This document shows positions 15,495-22,072 of a stretch of DNA of 22,072 nucleotides, one piece after another. The translations under genes were made by a program, and so were the position numbers. The notes under the pieces were generated by a model, which was not told the DNA's origin, made no database searches, and saw only the letters and a program-made list of their open reading frames with translations. Positions within the stretch are counted from its first letter, which is position 1. Every line of letters begins with the position of its first letter. Where the stretch lies: positions 1 through 22,072 of the forward strand of contig JBEIRY010000024.1 in NCBI GenBank assembly GCA_040375675.1, given 5' to 3'. The stretch comes from CAIUSP01 sp040375675. Lineage in GTDB: Bacteria > Actinomycetota > Thermoleophilia > Solirubrobacterales > 70-9.

Positions 15495-16565
15495 CTAGTT
15501 GATGGCCTGAGCCGCGAGTAGTTCTTCGTCCAAAACAACTCCCAGTCCCGGGGCATCGGGGAGGATCAGATCAGGGCCATTCCATTCGGCCTTGCTACCG
15601 ATTGCCACGGAAAAGAGTCTTTCGGTCGCAAGCCCATGTGCCAGTCCCGCATCTGGCATTGCTTGGACCGTATGTGCGGCCGCAAGCACTCCAACCGGTC
15701 CTTCCAATGCGCTTGTCATGTATGAGTCGATCGTCTTGGAGATTTCGACGGCGGATCGTATGCCTCCGACTTTGGCGAGTTTCAGGGCAACGAAGTCACA
15801 AGAATCACCGTCCACAGCAGCTCGAGCCTCACGCTCCTTCGAGACGCTTTCGTCGGCAGCGATCGGCACCGACGTCTTGCGGCGCACCTCCGCAAGTCCA
15901 TCCAGTCCCGACGTCGGCTCCTCGACCAATTCGATTGCTTCGCCTCCCAGCGCGTCGATTCGAGATGGCGCCTCATCGGGCCTCCAGGCACCGTTGGCAT
16001 CGAGCCGGAGTCTGGCGTGGTCTGCGACTACCTCGCGAACGGCTGCGACCTGTGCGATGTCGCCCGGCACCCCGACCTTCAGTTTCAAGGTGTCGAACCC
16101 ATCTGCCTGCCAGCCGTCTGCGATTCGCGCTATTTCGCTCGGGTTGGCCATCGGCAGGGTCGCGTTGCAGTGAACCGGCTGCGACTCGTCGGCACCCAGG
16201 AGCTTCCAGAGTGGAATCCCCTCGGCTTTCGCCATCAGATCGTGAAACGCGATGTCCACACAAGCCAGCAGTTCAGGTCTTGCCTGGGCGTGCCGGAGCG
16301 GGATCAGGGCGCGTTCTAGATCACCTTTGCCGATCTCTGCGCCGATCAGCAGGGTCTCGCAAGCCTCTTTCAGCTCCGAGGCCAGCTGCGCTGCGGAGTC
16401 GGCTCCCCGGAGGGTCATCGCTGCGGTCTCCCCGAGGCCTTCCAGCCCTTCAGAGCGAAGCCTCAAGAGCACCAGTTCGCGCTCGGTCAGGTTGCCCCGG
16501 GCGGTCGAGTAGATCCTCTCGAAAGGCAGGGCATAGTGCACCACCTCGGCGGACTCGATCAGCAT
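15495..16565 (-). CDS. menC: o-Succinylbenzoate synthase
   Basis: With the ATG at 16563-16565 the enzyme has 356 residues and starts four bases after the menA stop; the longer open frame upstream overlaps menA and is rejected. It is an enolase-superfamily member: Lys161 and Lys163 in KLKVG form the KxK acid-base pair, Asp189 (LDANGAW), Glu215 (VEEP) and Asp238 (ADES) are the metal ligands, and Lys262 (LKLAKVGG) is the second base. MenC dehydrates SHCHC to o-succinylbenzoate. Sequence alone cannot fully separate it from N-succinylamino-acid racemase or dipeptide epimerase, but the men genes on both sides settle the assignment. No frameshift is apparent. Confidence 0.92.
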   Translation of the reverse strand: MLIESAEVVHYALPFERIYSTARGNLTERELVLLRLRSEGLEGLGETAAMTLRGADSAAQLASELKEACETLLIGAEIGKGDLERALIPLRHAQARPELLACVDIAFHDLMAKAEGIPLWKLLGADESQPVHCNATLPMANPSEIARIADGWQADGFDTLKLKVGVPGDIAQVAAVREVVADHARLRLDANGAWRPDEAPSRIDALGGEAIELVEEPTSGLDGLAEVRRKTSVPIAADESVSKEREARAAVDGDSCDFVALKLAKVGGIRSAVEISKTIDSYMTSALEGPVGVLAAAHTVQAMPDAGLAHGLATERLFSVAIGSKAEWNGPDLILPDAPGLGVVLDEELLAAQAIN

Positions 16566-16569
16566 CGAG

Positions 16570-17460
16570 TCAGCTGGCCAGCAGCAGGCCGAGAGTGCAG
16601 AAGACCCCAAAGCCAGCCAGCAGCATTCCCGTGCCTGCCAGCGCACCGTTCAACGAAGGGCCGTCGACCTTCTCGAGCACCGCCTTGCTCGGTCTGATGG
16701 CTAGAGGCAGGCATACGAAGGTGAGCATGGTCCACCAGGGTCCACCGAGTAGAGCAATCAGGACCGGAAGGACAACGAAGGATGCAGCGACCATCGCCAA
16801 GTAGAGATCTCTGGTCGCCTTTCGTCCAAGCCGTACAGCGAGGGTGTTCTTTCCGGCCCTGCGGTCGGTCTCCATATCGCGGAGGTTGTTTACGACGAGA
16901 ATTGCGGTGGCAAGTAGACCGATCGAGATAGAGAGCCCGAACGGGAGCCACGCGAGTTCTTCCAGCTGCACATAGAAGGAACCGTTGACAGCCACCAGGC
17001 CGAAGAAGAGGAATACGAAGATCTCGCCGAGCCCAGCGTACCCATAGGGTTTGGGGCCGCCGGTGTAGAGGACTCCGGCGAGAATCGAAGCTATCCCGAC
17101 CGCGAGTATCACCCATCCCGCCACATAGATCAGATATGCGCCGCAGAGAACTGCGGCGCCAAAGGCAAGCCAAGTGGCCACGAGAACCCGACGTGGGGCT
17201 ACGAGGCCAGCTGAGGTCACCCTTAGCGGCCCGAGGCGGTCCATCGTGTCAGCGCCGCGACGAGCATCTGAGTAGTCGTTCGAAAGGTTCGTCCCAATCT
17301 GGATGAAGATGCTGCCGAGCAGGGCCGCAACGAAGGCGAGCCAGCGAATCTCCCCACCCGACACCTGTGCAGCAGCTGCGGTCCCGACGAGCACGGGCGC
17401 AATCGCTGCAGGGAGGGTGCGAGGACGCGAGGCGGTAAACCAGAGTCGAAGACCGCTCAT
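16570..17460 (-). CDS. menA: 1,4-dihydroxy-2-naphthoate polyprenyltransferase
   Basis: The 296-residue integral membrane protein belongs to the UbiA family, with about nine hydrophobic segments. The first Asp-rich motif NDYSD is at 61-65 in GTNLSNDYSDARRGAD, and the second, DMETD, is at 195-199 in NNLRDMETDRRAGK. These bind Mg-diphosphate of the prenyl donor. It attaches the polyprenyl chain to DHNA with loss of CO2, giving demethylmenaquinone in the cytoplasmic membrane. It starts five bases after the menB stop and ends four bases before menC, so the three genes form one tight operon. Confidence 0.95.
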   Translation of the reverse strand: MSGLRLWFTASRPRTLPAAIAPVLVGTAAAAQVSGGEIRWLAFVAALLGSIFIQIGTNLSNDYSDARRGADTMDRLGPLRVTSAGLVAPRRVLVATWLAFGAAVLCGAYLIYVAGWVILAVGIASILAGVLYTGGPKPYGYAGLGEIFVFLFFGLVAVNGSFYVQLEELAWLPFGLSISIGLLATAILVVNNLRDMETDRRAGKNTLAVRLGRKATRDLYLAMVAASFVVLPVLIALLGGPWWTMLTFVCLPLAIRPSKAVLEKVDGPSLNGALAGTGMLLAGFGVFCTLGLLLAS

Positions 17461-17465
17461 CTAAT

Positions 17466-18344
17466 TCAGGGGCGCTTGGGGAAGCGACTGAAGTCGGGGC
17501 TGCGCCCCTCCTTGAACGAGTCCCTTCCCTCTTGGCCTTCCTCGCTCATATAGAAGAGAAGAGTTGCGTCGTGGGAGAGCTGCTGGAGTCCGGTCAGACC
17601 GTCCTCCTCGGCGTTGAAGCTCGACTTCAGCAGCCGCAGGGAGAGGGGGGAGAGTGCTGACATCTCACGGCACCAGGCGACCGTTTCCCTCTCGAGGTCG
17701 TCTATCGGAACCACCGCGTTGACAAGGCCCATCTCGAGGGCCTCCTCGGCGTCGTACAGTCGACACAGGAACCAGAACTCTTTTGCCTTCTTGACTCCGA
17801 TGTTGCGGGCCAGCAGGGAGGCCCCGAAGCCACCGTCGAAGCTCCCTACACGCGGGCCTGTCTGACCAAAGCGGGCGTTGTCTGCGGCCACGGTCATGTC
17901 GCAAACGAGGTGGAGTATGTGCCCACCGCCAACGGCCCATCCGGCGACCATCGCGACGACCGGCTTTGGCAGTCGGCGTATCTGGACGTGAAGGTCTCCG
18001 ACATCGAGCCGTCCTACACCTTGCTTGGCTACCTCGTCGTCACCGATATAGCCATCGTCACCGCGGATTCTCTGATCCCCTCCCGAGCAGAAGGCCTCGG
18101 TGCCAGCACCGGTGAAGATGATCGAGGCAACCTCGGTGTCATCTCGCGCCCGGTTGAATGCATCCCTCAACTCGGAAAGAGTCTGAGGCCTGAAAGCATT
18201 GTGGGCCTCGGGACGATTGATCGAGATCTTGGCGATGCTCTCCGCACGCTCATAGAGGAGGTCTTCGTAGTCGTGTGCCGTCTCCCACGAGATGGGCTCG
18301 TAGAGGCTTTCCTCGGGCGGTGCGTGTTTGTGTCTGGTCGGCAT
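17466..18344 (-). CDS. menB: 1,4-dihydroxy-2-naphthoyl-CoA synthase
   Basis: With the ATG at 18342-18344 the product has 292 residues; the frame extends to 18482, but that would overlap the divergent menE and adds residues foreign to the family. It is a crotonase-fold enzyme close to E. coli and Bacillus MenB: NRPEAHNAFRP (43-53), FCSGGDQRIRGD (85-96), GWAVGGGHILH (135-145), QTGPRVGSFDGGFGAS (161-176) and the C-terminal FYMSEEGQEGRDSF. It closes the second ring of o-succinylbenzoyl-CoA. The Gly in QTGP is the residue of bicarbonate-dependent (type I) MenB, in contrast to the Asp of mycobacterial MenB. It is the first gene of the menBACD operon; the upstream purine-rich GAAAAGAT is only a weak ribosome binding site. 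Confidence 0.95.
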   Translation of the reverse strand: MPTRHKHAPPEESLYEPISWETAHDYEDLLYERAESIAKISINRPEAHNAFRPQTLSELRDAFNRARDDTEVASIIFTGAGTEAFCSGGDQRIRGDDGYIGDDEVAKQGVGRLDVGDLHVQIRRLPKPVVAMVAGWAVGGGHILHLVCDMTVAADNARFGQTGPRVGSFDGGFGASLLARNIGVKKAKEFWFLCRLYDAEEALEMGLVNAVVPIDDLERETVAWCREMSALSPLSLRLLKSSFNAEEDGLTGLQQLSHDATLLFYMSEEGQEGRDSFKEGRSPDFSRFPKRP

Positions 18345-18420
18345 ATCTTTTCGAGCCCTCGACGATTTGCTGCCACGGACAGGCAGCGATGTCTGATTCC
18401 GGCAACGATACCCGTAGCCC

Positions 18421-19752
18421 ATGCGACCCGAAACCTGGCTGGACATACAAGCCGAACATGCGCCTGAGAGAACGGCACTCATCGCCGAAGGGCGGGCGTT
18501 CAGCTTTTCGGAATTGCGCGACGAGGTACGTGGTGTCGCTGCGGGTTTGCAATCGGCTGGAGTGGATCCCGGCTCACGAGTATCCGTGGCCTTCGAGCCA
18601 GGGCTCGAGTACGCGCTCTTGATTCATGCTCTGATGCTTTTGGGGGCAACGCTCTGCCCTCTCGACCCTCGCGACCCATCCGCCCGTTCTGGGTATGACT
18701 TCGTATTCGAGGCCTCACAGGAAGTCCCGAGAGGCGCCAGCGAGGCCCTCTCGTTGGTGGAGTTCGGTTCGGCATCGCCGATTTGTGAGATCACAAGCAG
18801 CGGGACCACGGGCCAGCCGAAACAGATATCCCTTTCGCCGCAAAATGTCTTTTGGAGCGCACTGGGATCGGCACATGCCCTCGGTGTCGAGGCAGATGAC
18901 CGTTGGCTCGTCTGTCTGCCGCTTTTCCATGTTTCAGGTCTGATGCCGATCTACCGTGCGCTGATCCACGGGACGGCCGTCTCAGTTCATCCGGGCTTTT
19001 CGGCTCGAGCGGTCGCAGAAGAGATCTCCTCGGGGGCGGTTACCGGAATCTCGCTCGTCCCCACGGCCTTGATCGATCTGATCGAGTCGGATCCGGGAGT
19101 ACTCCGACAGCCTCGCGTGGTTCTGGTCGGCGGCGCCGCAACTCCTACCGCCTTGCTCGAGAAGGCAATCTCGGCTGAGGTGCCGATCGCAGTCACTTAC
19201 GGCATGACCGAGGCATGCTCTCAAGTGACCGTCCTTCCGTCTTCCGAGGTTGCGCAATCGGTCGGCTCAGCAGGCAGGCCCCTGGTGACGACCAGGCTCC
19301 GGATAGACCAAGGGGAGATCCTCGTTGGAGGCCCGACCGTGTCTACAGGCTGCCTCGACTCGGAAGGTTGGTATCGAACCGGCGATCTGGGGCGAATCGA
19401 CTCCGAGGGACGGCTCTGGATCGAGGGTCGCACTGACGAGATGGTGATCACCGGCGGCGAGAATGTCTTTCCCTCCGAAATCGAATCCGTGCTCGTCCGC
19501 CACCCAGATGTCCGCGAAGCGGTTGCCTGGGGCGTGGACGACGCTCGCTGGCAGCAGGAGCTTCGTGCCGCGGTGGTCCTGACCGCTGGTTCGAAGTTCG
19601 ACCAGCCAGCCCTGCTTGCGTGGTGTGCTGAGGCACTCCCCCCGCACAAGGTCCCTAAGCGAATAGAGGTAATTGAAGAGATCCCACTTGGGCCAACCGG
19701 CAAGCCCGCGCGGCAGGAGCTGACAAAGCGCTCCTCCGGCGATCCTCGCTAG
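18421..19752 (+). CDS. menE: o-Succinylbenzoate-CoA ligase
   Basis: The 443-residue protein is a compact ANL-superfamily adenylate-forming enzyme. The P-loop-like SSGTTGQPK spans 126-134, YGMTEACSQ lies mid-protein, the GD of RTGDLG is at 321-322, and the C-terminal domain carries the catalytic Lys428 in GPTGKPARQEL. It activates o-succinylbenzoate with ATP and CoA. It is slightly shorter than typical MenE (about 450-490). The ATG lies 76 bases from the divergent menB start, which implies a bidirectional promoter region, and no Shine-Dalgarno is clear. Its stop is only nine bases before ilvC on the same strand, so the two are probably co-transcribed. Confidence 0.92.
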   Translation: MRPETWLDIQAEHAPERTALIAEGRAFSFSELRDEVRGVAAGLQSAGVDPGSRVSVAFEPGLEYALLIHALMLLGATLCPLDPRDPSARSGYDFVFEASQEVPRGASEALSLVEFGSASPICEITSSGTTGQPKQISLSPQNVFWSALGSAHALGVEADDRWLVCLPLFHVSGLMPIYRALIHGTAVSVHPGFSARAVAEEISSGAVTGISLVPTALIDLIESDPGVLRQPRVVLVGGAATPTALLEKAISAEVPIAVTYGMTEACSQVTVLPSSEVAQSVGSAGRPLVTTRLRIDQGEILVGGPTVSTGCLDSEGWYRTGDLGRIDSEGRLWIEGRTDEMVITGGENVFPSEIESVLVRHPDVREAVAWGVDDARWQQELRAAVVLTAGSKFDQPALLAWCAEALPPHKVPKRIEVIEEIPLGPTGKPARQELTKRSSGDPR

Positions 19753-19761
19753 CCTGCCCGC

Positions 19762-20766
19762 ATGGCTGACGAAGGAATCTTCTACGACAAGGACGCGGAT
19801 CTCTCCGCGCTGGACGGCAAGACCGTCGCGATTCTCGGATACGGATCCCAGGGACATGCCCATGCATTGAACCTCCGCGACTCCGGTGTGGATGTTGTGG
19901 TCGGCCTGCGCGAGAATTCCGAGAGCCGGAGAGAGGCCGAAGCAGAGGGTCTGACCGTTCTCGACGTCGCAGATGCTGCAAGTCGCGGCGATGTGGTCAT
20001 GGTTCTTCTGCCCGACGAACGCCAAGCCGAGATTTGGTCAGCCGAGATCGCCGACGGAATTGCCGATGGCAACCTGCTGATGTTCGCCCACGGCTTCTCC
20101 ATACGCTTTGGTCAGATCGAGCCACCTGCGGGAGTCGATATCGGGATGGTCGCACCCAAGGGGCCAGGTCATCTCGTTCGGCGCCAGTACGTCGAAGGCA
20201 GGGGCGTTCCGTGTCTCATGGCAGTCGAGCAGGACGCAACGGGTAATGCCCGTGACTTGGTGCTGGCCTACGCATCGGCGATCGGCGGCGGTCGCGCCGG
20301 AATCATCGAGACCAACTTCTCCGACGAGGCAGAGACTGATCTCTTCGGAGAGCAGGCAGTTCTCTGCGGGGGCGCAACTGAACTCGTGCAAGCTGGCTTC
20401 GAGACGCTGGTCGAGGCCGGCTATGACCCTCGCCTCGCCTACTTCGAGTGCCTCCACGAACTGAAGCTGATCGTGGACCTGATGTACGAGAAGGGCGTTC
20501 AGGGAATGCGCCACTCGATATCCAATACCGCTGAGTACGGCGATATGACCAGGGGCTCCAAGGTCATCGGACCGGAGTCGCGTGCGGCGATGAAGGAGAT
20601 CCTCGCCGACATCCAGTCCGGAGACTTCGCCAAGGAGTGGATCGCCGAAAACGAAGCCGGTGGTGAGAACTTCGACCGTATGCGCAAGGAAGGCGCCGAT
20701 CATCAGATCGAAGACGTCGGTGGCAAGCTTCGCTCGATGATGCCCTGGATCGAGACCGAGTTCTAA
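19762..20766 (+). CDS. ilvC: Ketol-acid reductoisomerase, class I
   Basis: At 334 residues this is a short (class I) KARI. The Rossmann motif GYGSQGHAHA is at 27-35, the cofactor loop LRENSES (49-55) carries the two serines typical of NADPH use, His110 is in the FAHG motif, and the Mg ligands Asp193 and Glu197 lie in ETDLFGEQ. CLHELKLIVDLMYE and the NTAEYGD segment complete the C-terminal knot domain. It converts acetolactate to dihydroxyisovalerate, the step after IlvBN, whose genes are about 7.5 kb upstream on the same strand beyond the men block. The ATG follows the menE stop by nine bases and has no Shine-Dalgarno, so translation may depend on coupling or on a leaderless mRNA (TAGCCT ends six bases before the ATG, but its TAG is the menE stop). 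Confidence 0.96.
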   Translation: MADEGIFYDKDADLSALDGKTVAILGYGSQGHAHALNLRDSGVDVVVGLRENSESRREAEAEGLTVLDVADAASRGDVVMVLLPDERQAEIWSAEIADGIADGNLLMFAHGFSIRFGQIEPPAGVDIGMVAPKGPGHLVRRQYVEGRGVPCLMAVEQDATGNARDLVLAYASAIGGGRAGIIETNFSDEAETDLFGEQAVLCGGATELVQAGFETLVEAGYDPRLAYFECLHELKLIVDLMYEKGVQGMRHSISNTAEYGDMTRGSKVIGPESRAAMKEILADIQSGDFAKEWIAENEAGGENFDRMRKEGADHQIEDVGGKLRSMMPWIETEF

Positions 20767-20823
20767 AGCCGGTCCCGCAGCATCTCCGAAGCCGCCTCCT
20801 ACCGCCCCTCTCGCCTCTAGTCT

Positions 20824-20852
20824 TACCTTTCGGTCGTCTACCAAGTTGAGGA
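20824..20852 (+). promoter_or_regulatory. Possible -10 element and ribosome binding site of the aminotransferase gene
   Basis: TACCTT at 20824-20829 fits TANNNT, and GAGGA at 20848-20852 is a good Shine-Dalgarno seven bases before the TTG start at 20860. The latter is the main support for that start. No -35 hexamer is clear, and the 93 bases after ilvC are pyrimidine-rich with no terminator hairpin that I can see. Confidence 0.35.
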
Positions 20853-20859
20853 TCAGCAG

Positions 20860-22050
20860 TTGACACAGCCACGCATCTACAACAAGGAGTACCTGATGGC
20901 GGCCGGTCCTACGCCCCTGCCTCCAGCGGTGAGTCAGGTGATGGCCGAACCCATTCCCTACCACCGCGCTCCCGCATTCATGGAAGTTCACGAGCGTGCA
21001 CTCGCCAACTTGAAGAAGATATTCCAGACCGAAAATGAAGTTCTTTCGTTTGCGGCCTCCGGCACCGGGGCGCTCGAGTCAGCCGTTGCGAACCTGCTCT
21101 TCCCCGGCGATGTGGCAGCCGTTGCCTCGGCCGGCAAGTTCGGTGAGCGTTGGGCGGATCTCTGCCGCTCCTATTGCACAGAGCTGACCCACCTGGATCT
21201 CGAGTGGGGCGACCGGATCGATGGCGAGGCCATAGACAAGATGCTCTCCGGGATGGAGAAGAAGCCCCGCGCGGTTTTCGCGACGCTTTCGGAGACCTCG
21301 ACTGGTGTGGTTCACGACGTCAAGGGCATTGCCGAGGCTGCCAGGGCGCATGACACGATCGCGGTTATCGATGCGATCTCCGGTCTGGCTGCCGCTGATC
21401 TGCCGCAAGACGACTGGGGGGTGGATGTAGTGATCTCCGGTTCGCAGAAGGCCCTGATGTCGCCCCCGGGCCTGGCTTTCGCATCGGTCAGCGAGAGGGC
21501 AATGGCACTTGCAACTGAGCGCGAGGGCAATCGCTTCTACTTCGACTGGGCACGTACCGCCAAGGGGCAGGATCAGTCGCCTCCCAGCAGTCCCTTTACG
21601 CCTGCCGTGACGCTCTGGCTAGCCCTCGATGTGGCTCTGCAGGAGATCCTCGAAGAGGGCCTGCCCCAGGTGTTCGAGCGGCACGCAATCCTCGCCAGGG
21701 CGGCACGAGCCGGCGTGGATGCGATGGGGCTGGTCAGGTTCGGTACTCAGTTCGAGGGCTCCAACGTTGTTACCGCGGCGAACCTGCCCGAGTCGATCGA
21801 CGGCGCGCAAGTACCCAAGCTGATGCGTGAGTCCTACGGAGTCACTGCAGCAGGTGGCCAGAACGACCTCAAGGGCAAGATCGTACGGATCGCCCACTGC
21901 GGCTATTTCGGCGCTTTCGACATTCTGATTTCCCTCACCGCACTCGAGAACTCTCTCCGCGATCTCGGATTCGAGGTAGAGGCCGGTGCAGGTACCAGCG
22001 CGGCTCAGCAGGTGTTCGTAGATGCAGGCAGTCCAGCGCCGGTTGGTTAG
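20860..22050 (+). CDS. Class V PLP aminotransferase, serine/alanine-glyoxylate type
   Basis: The 396-residue protein starts at a TTG with a well-placed GAGGA. GPTPLPPAV (16-24), YHRAPAF (34-40), ASGTGALESAV (66-76), SETSTGVVHDV (144-154) and VIDAISG (169-175) are hallmarks of the AGXT-like class V family, and Lys197 in SGSQKALMSPPG is the PLP lysine. Family members move amino groups among serine, alanine, glyoxylate and pyruvate. In many bacteria and archaea a close homologue sits beside serA and takes part in serine synthesis, so that role is plausible here. The downstream gene is not visible. Photorespiratory-type or serine-glyoxylate use remains an alternative. Class assignment is firm; substrate is not. 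Confidence 0.88.
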   Translation: MTQPRIYNKEYLMAAGPTPLPPAVSQVMAEPIPYHRAPAFMEVHERALANLKKIFQTENEVLSFAASGTGALESAVANLLFPGDVAAVASAGKFGERWADLCRSYCTELTHLDLEWGDRIDGEAIDKMLSGMEKKPRAVFATLSETSTGVVHDVKGIAEAARAHDTIAVIDAISGLAAADLPQDDWGVDVVISGSQKALMSPPGLAFASVSERAMALATEREGNRFYFDWARTAKGQDQSPPSSPFTPAVTLWLALDVALQEILEEGLPQVFERHAILARAARAGVDAMGLVRFGTQFEGSNVVTAANLPESIDGAQVPKLMRESYGVTAAGGQNDLKGKIVRIAHCGYFGAFDILISLTALENSLRDLGFEVEAGAGTSAAQQVFVDAGSPAPVG

Positions 22051-22062
22051 GGCCGCGAAGTG

Positions 22063-22072
22063 ATGGCAGACG
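22063..22072 (+). CDS. Possible start of a further gene (cut by right edge)
   Basis: An ATG 12 bases after the aminotransferase stop opens MetAlaAsp before the window ends. The tight spacing fits an operon partner; serA is a frequent neighbour of such aminotransferases, but three codons cannot show this. Confidence 0.22.

Noticed and set aside
16566..16646. N-terminal extension of menC
   Set aside because: It lies inside menA and reads Cys/Trp-rich sequence foreign to the enolase superfamily. The ATG at 16565 is four bases after the menA stop.
15602..16804. A 400-codon open frame antisense to menC and menA
   Set aside because: It is Ser/Arg/Pro-rich low-complexity translation without any domain, opposite two clear men genes.
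18345..18482. N-terminal extension of menB
   Set aside because: It would overlap the divergent menE start, and its residues have no match to MenB.

Overview
The window looks like chromosomal DNA from a bacterium of the Actinomycetota. The base composition is fairly high in G+C by eye, genes are tightly packed, GTG and TTG starts occur, and several starts lack a clear Shine-Dalgarno. The menaquinone set is of the classical o-succinylbenzoate type. A Thermoleophilia-like lineage is my guess from gene content; no rRNA or marker gene proves it. I see no tRNA, rRNA, CRISPR array, insertion sequence or phage gene. No stretch over about 150 bases lacks a gene.

Region 1 (1-6513) is an amine-catabolism block. 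A choline/ethanolamine-kinase-like gene runs off the left edge on the minus strand. Divergent from it is a plus-strand run: APC permease, glutamine-synthetase-like gamma-glutamyl-amine ligase, class C26 gamma-glutamyl hydrolase, aldehyde dehydrogenase and short-chain dehydrogenase. The last four are coupled by 4-base overlaps or direct abutment. The layout resembles the Puu pathway, but the PuuB amine oxidase is absent and an alcohol-dehydrogenase-type SDR is present. That fits an amino alcohol such as ethanolamine better than putrescine (inference).

Region 2 (6500-9922) holds a class I glutamine amidotransferase-like gene (minus), a small membrane protein with a zinc ribbon (plus), a DUF2304-GT2 glycosyltransferase fusion (minus) and, divergent from it, a clear SqdB/SQD1-type UDP-sulfoquinovose synthase (plus). 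The last pair suggests a sulfoquinovose-bearing lipid or glycan.

Region 3 (10026-20766) interleaves two pathways. Branched-chain amino acid genes ilvB-ilvN start it and ilvC ends it. Between them lie six menaquinone genes: menF (plus), a minus-strand operon menB-menA-menC-menD, then menE (plus) directly abutting ilvC. MenF makes isochorismate, MenD makes SEPHCHC, MenC makes o-succinylbenzoate, MenE activates it, MenB closes the ring to DHNA-CoA and MenA prenylates DHNA. MenH, the DHNA-CoA thioesterase and the final methyltransferase are not in the window.

Region 4 (20860-22072) is a class V aminotransferase of the serine/alanine-glyoxylate type, followed by what may be the first bases of another gene.

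Nothing here is a wholly unknown defence or mobile system. The most unusual points are the PuuB-less gamma-glutamyl pathway, the sqdB/DUF2304-GT2 pair, and the men block nested inside the ilv locus.
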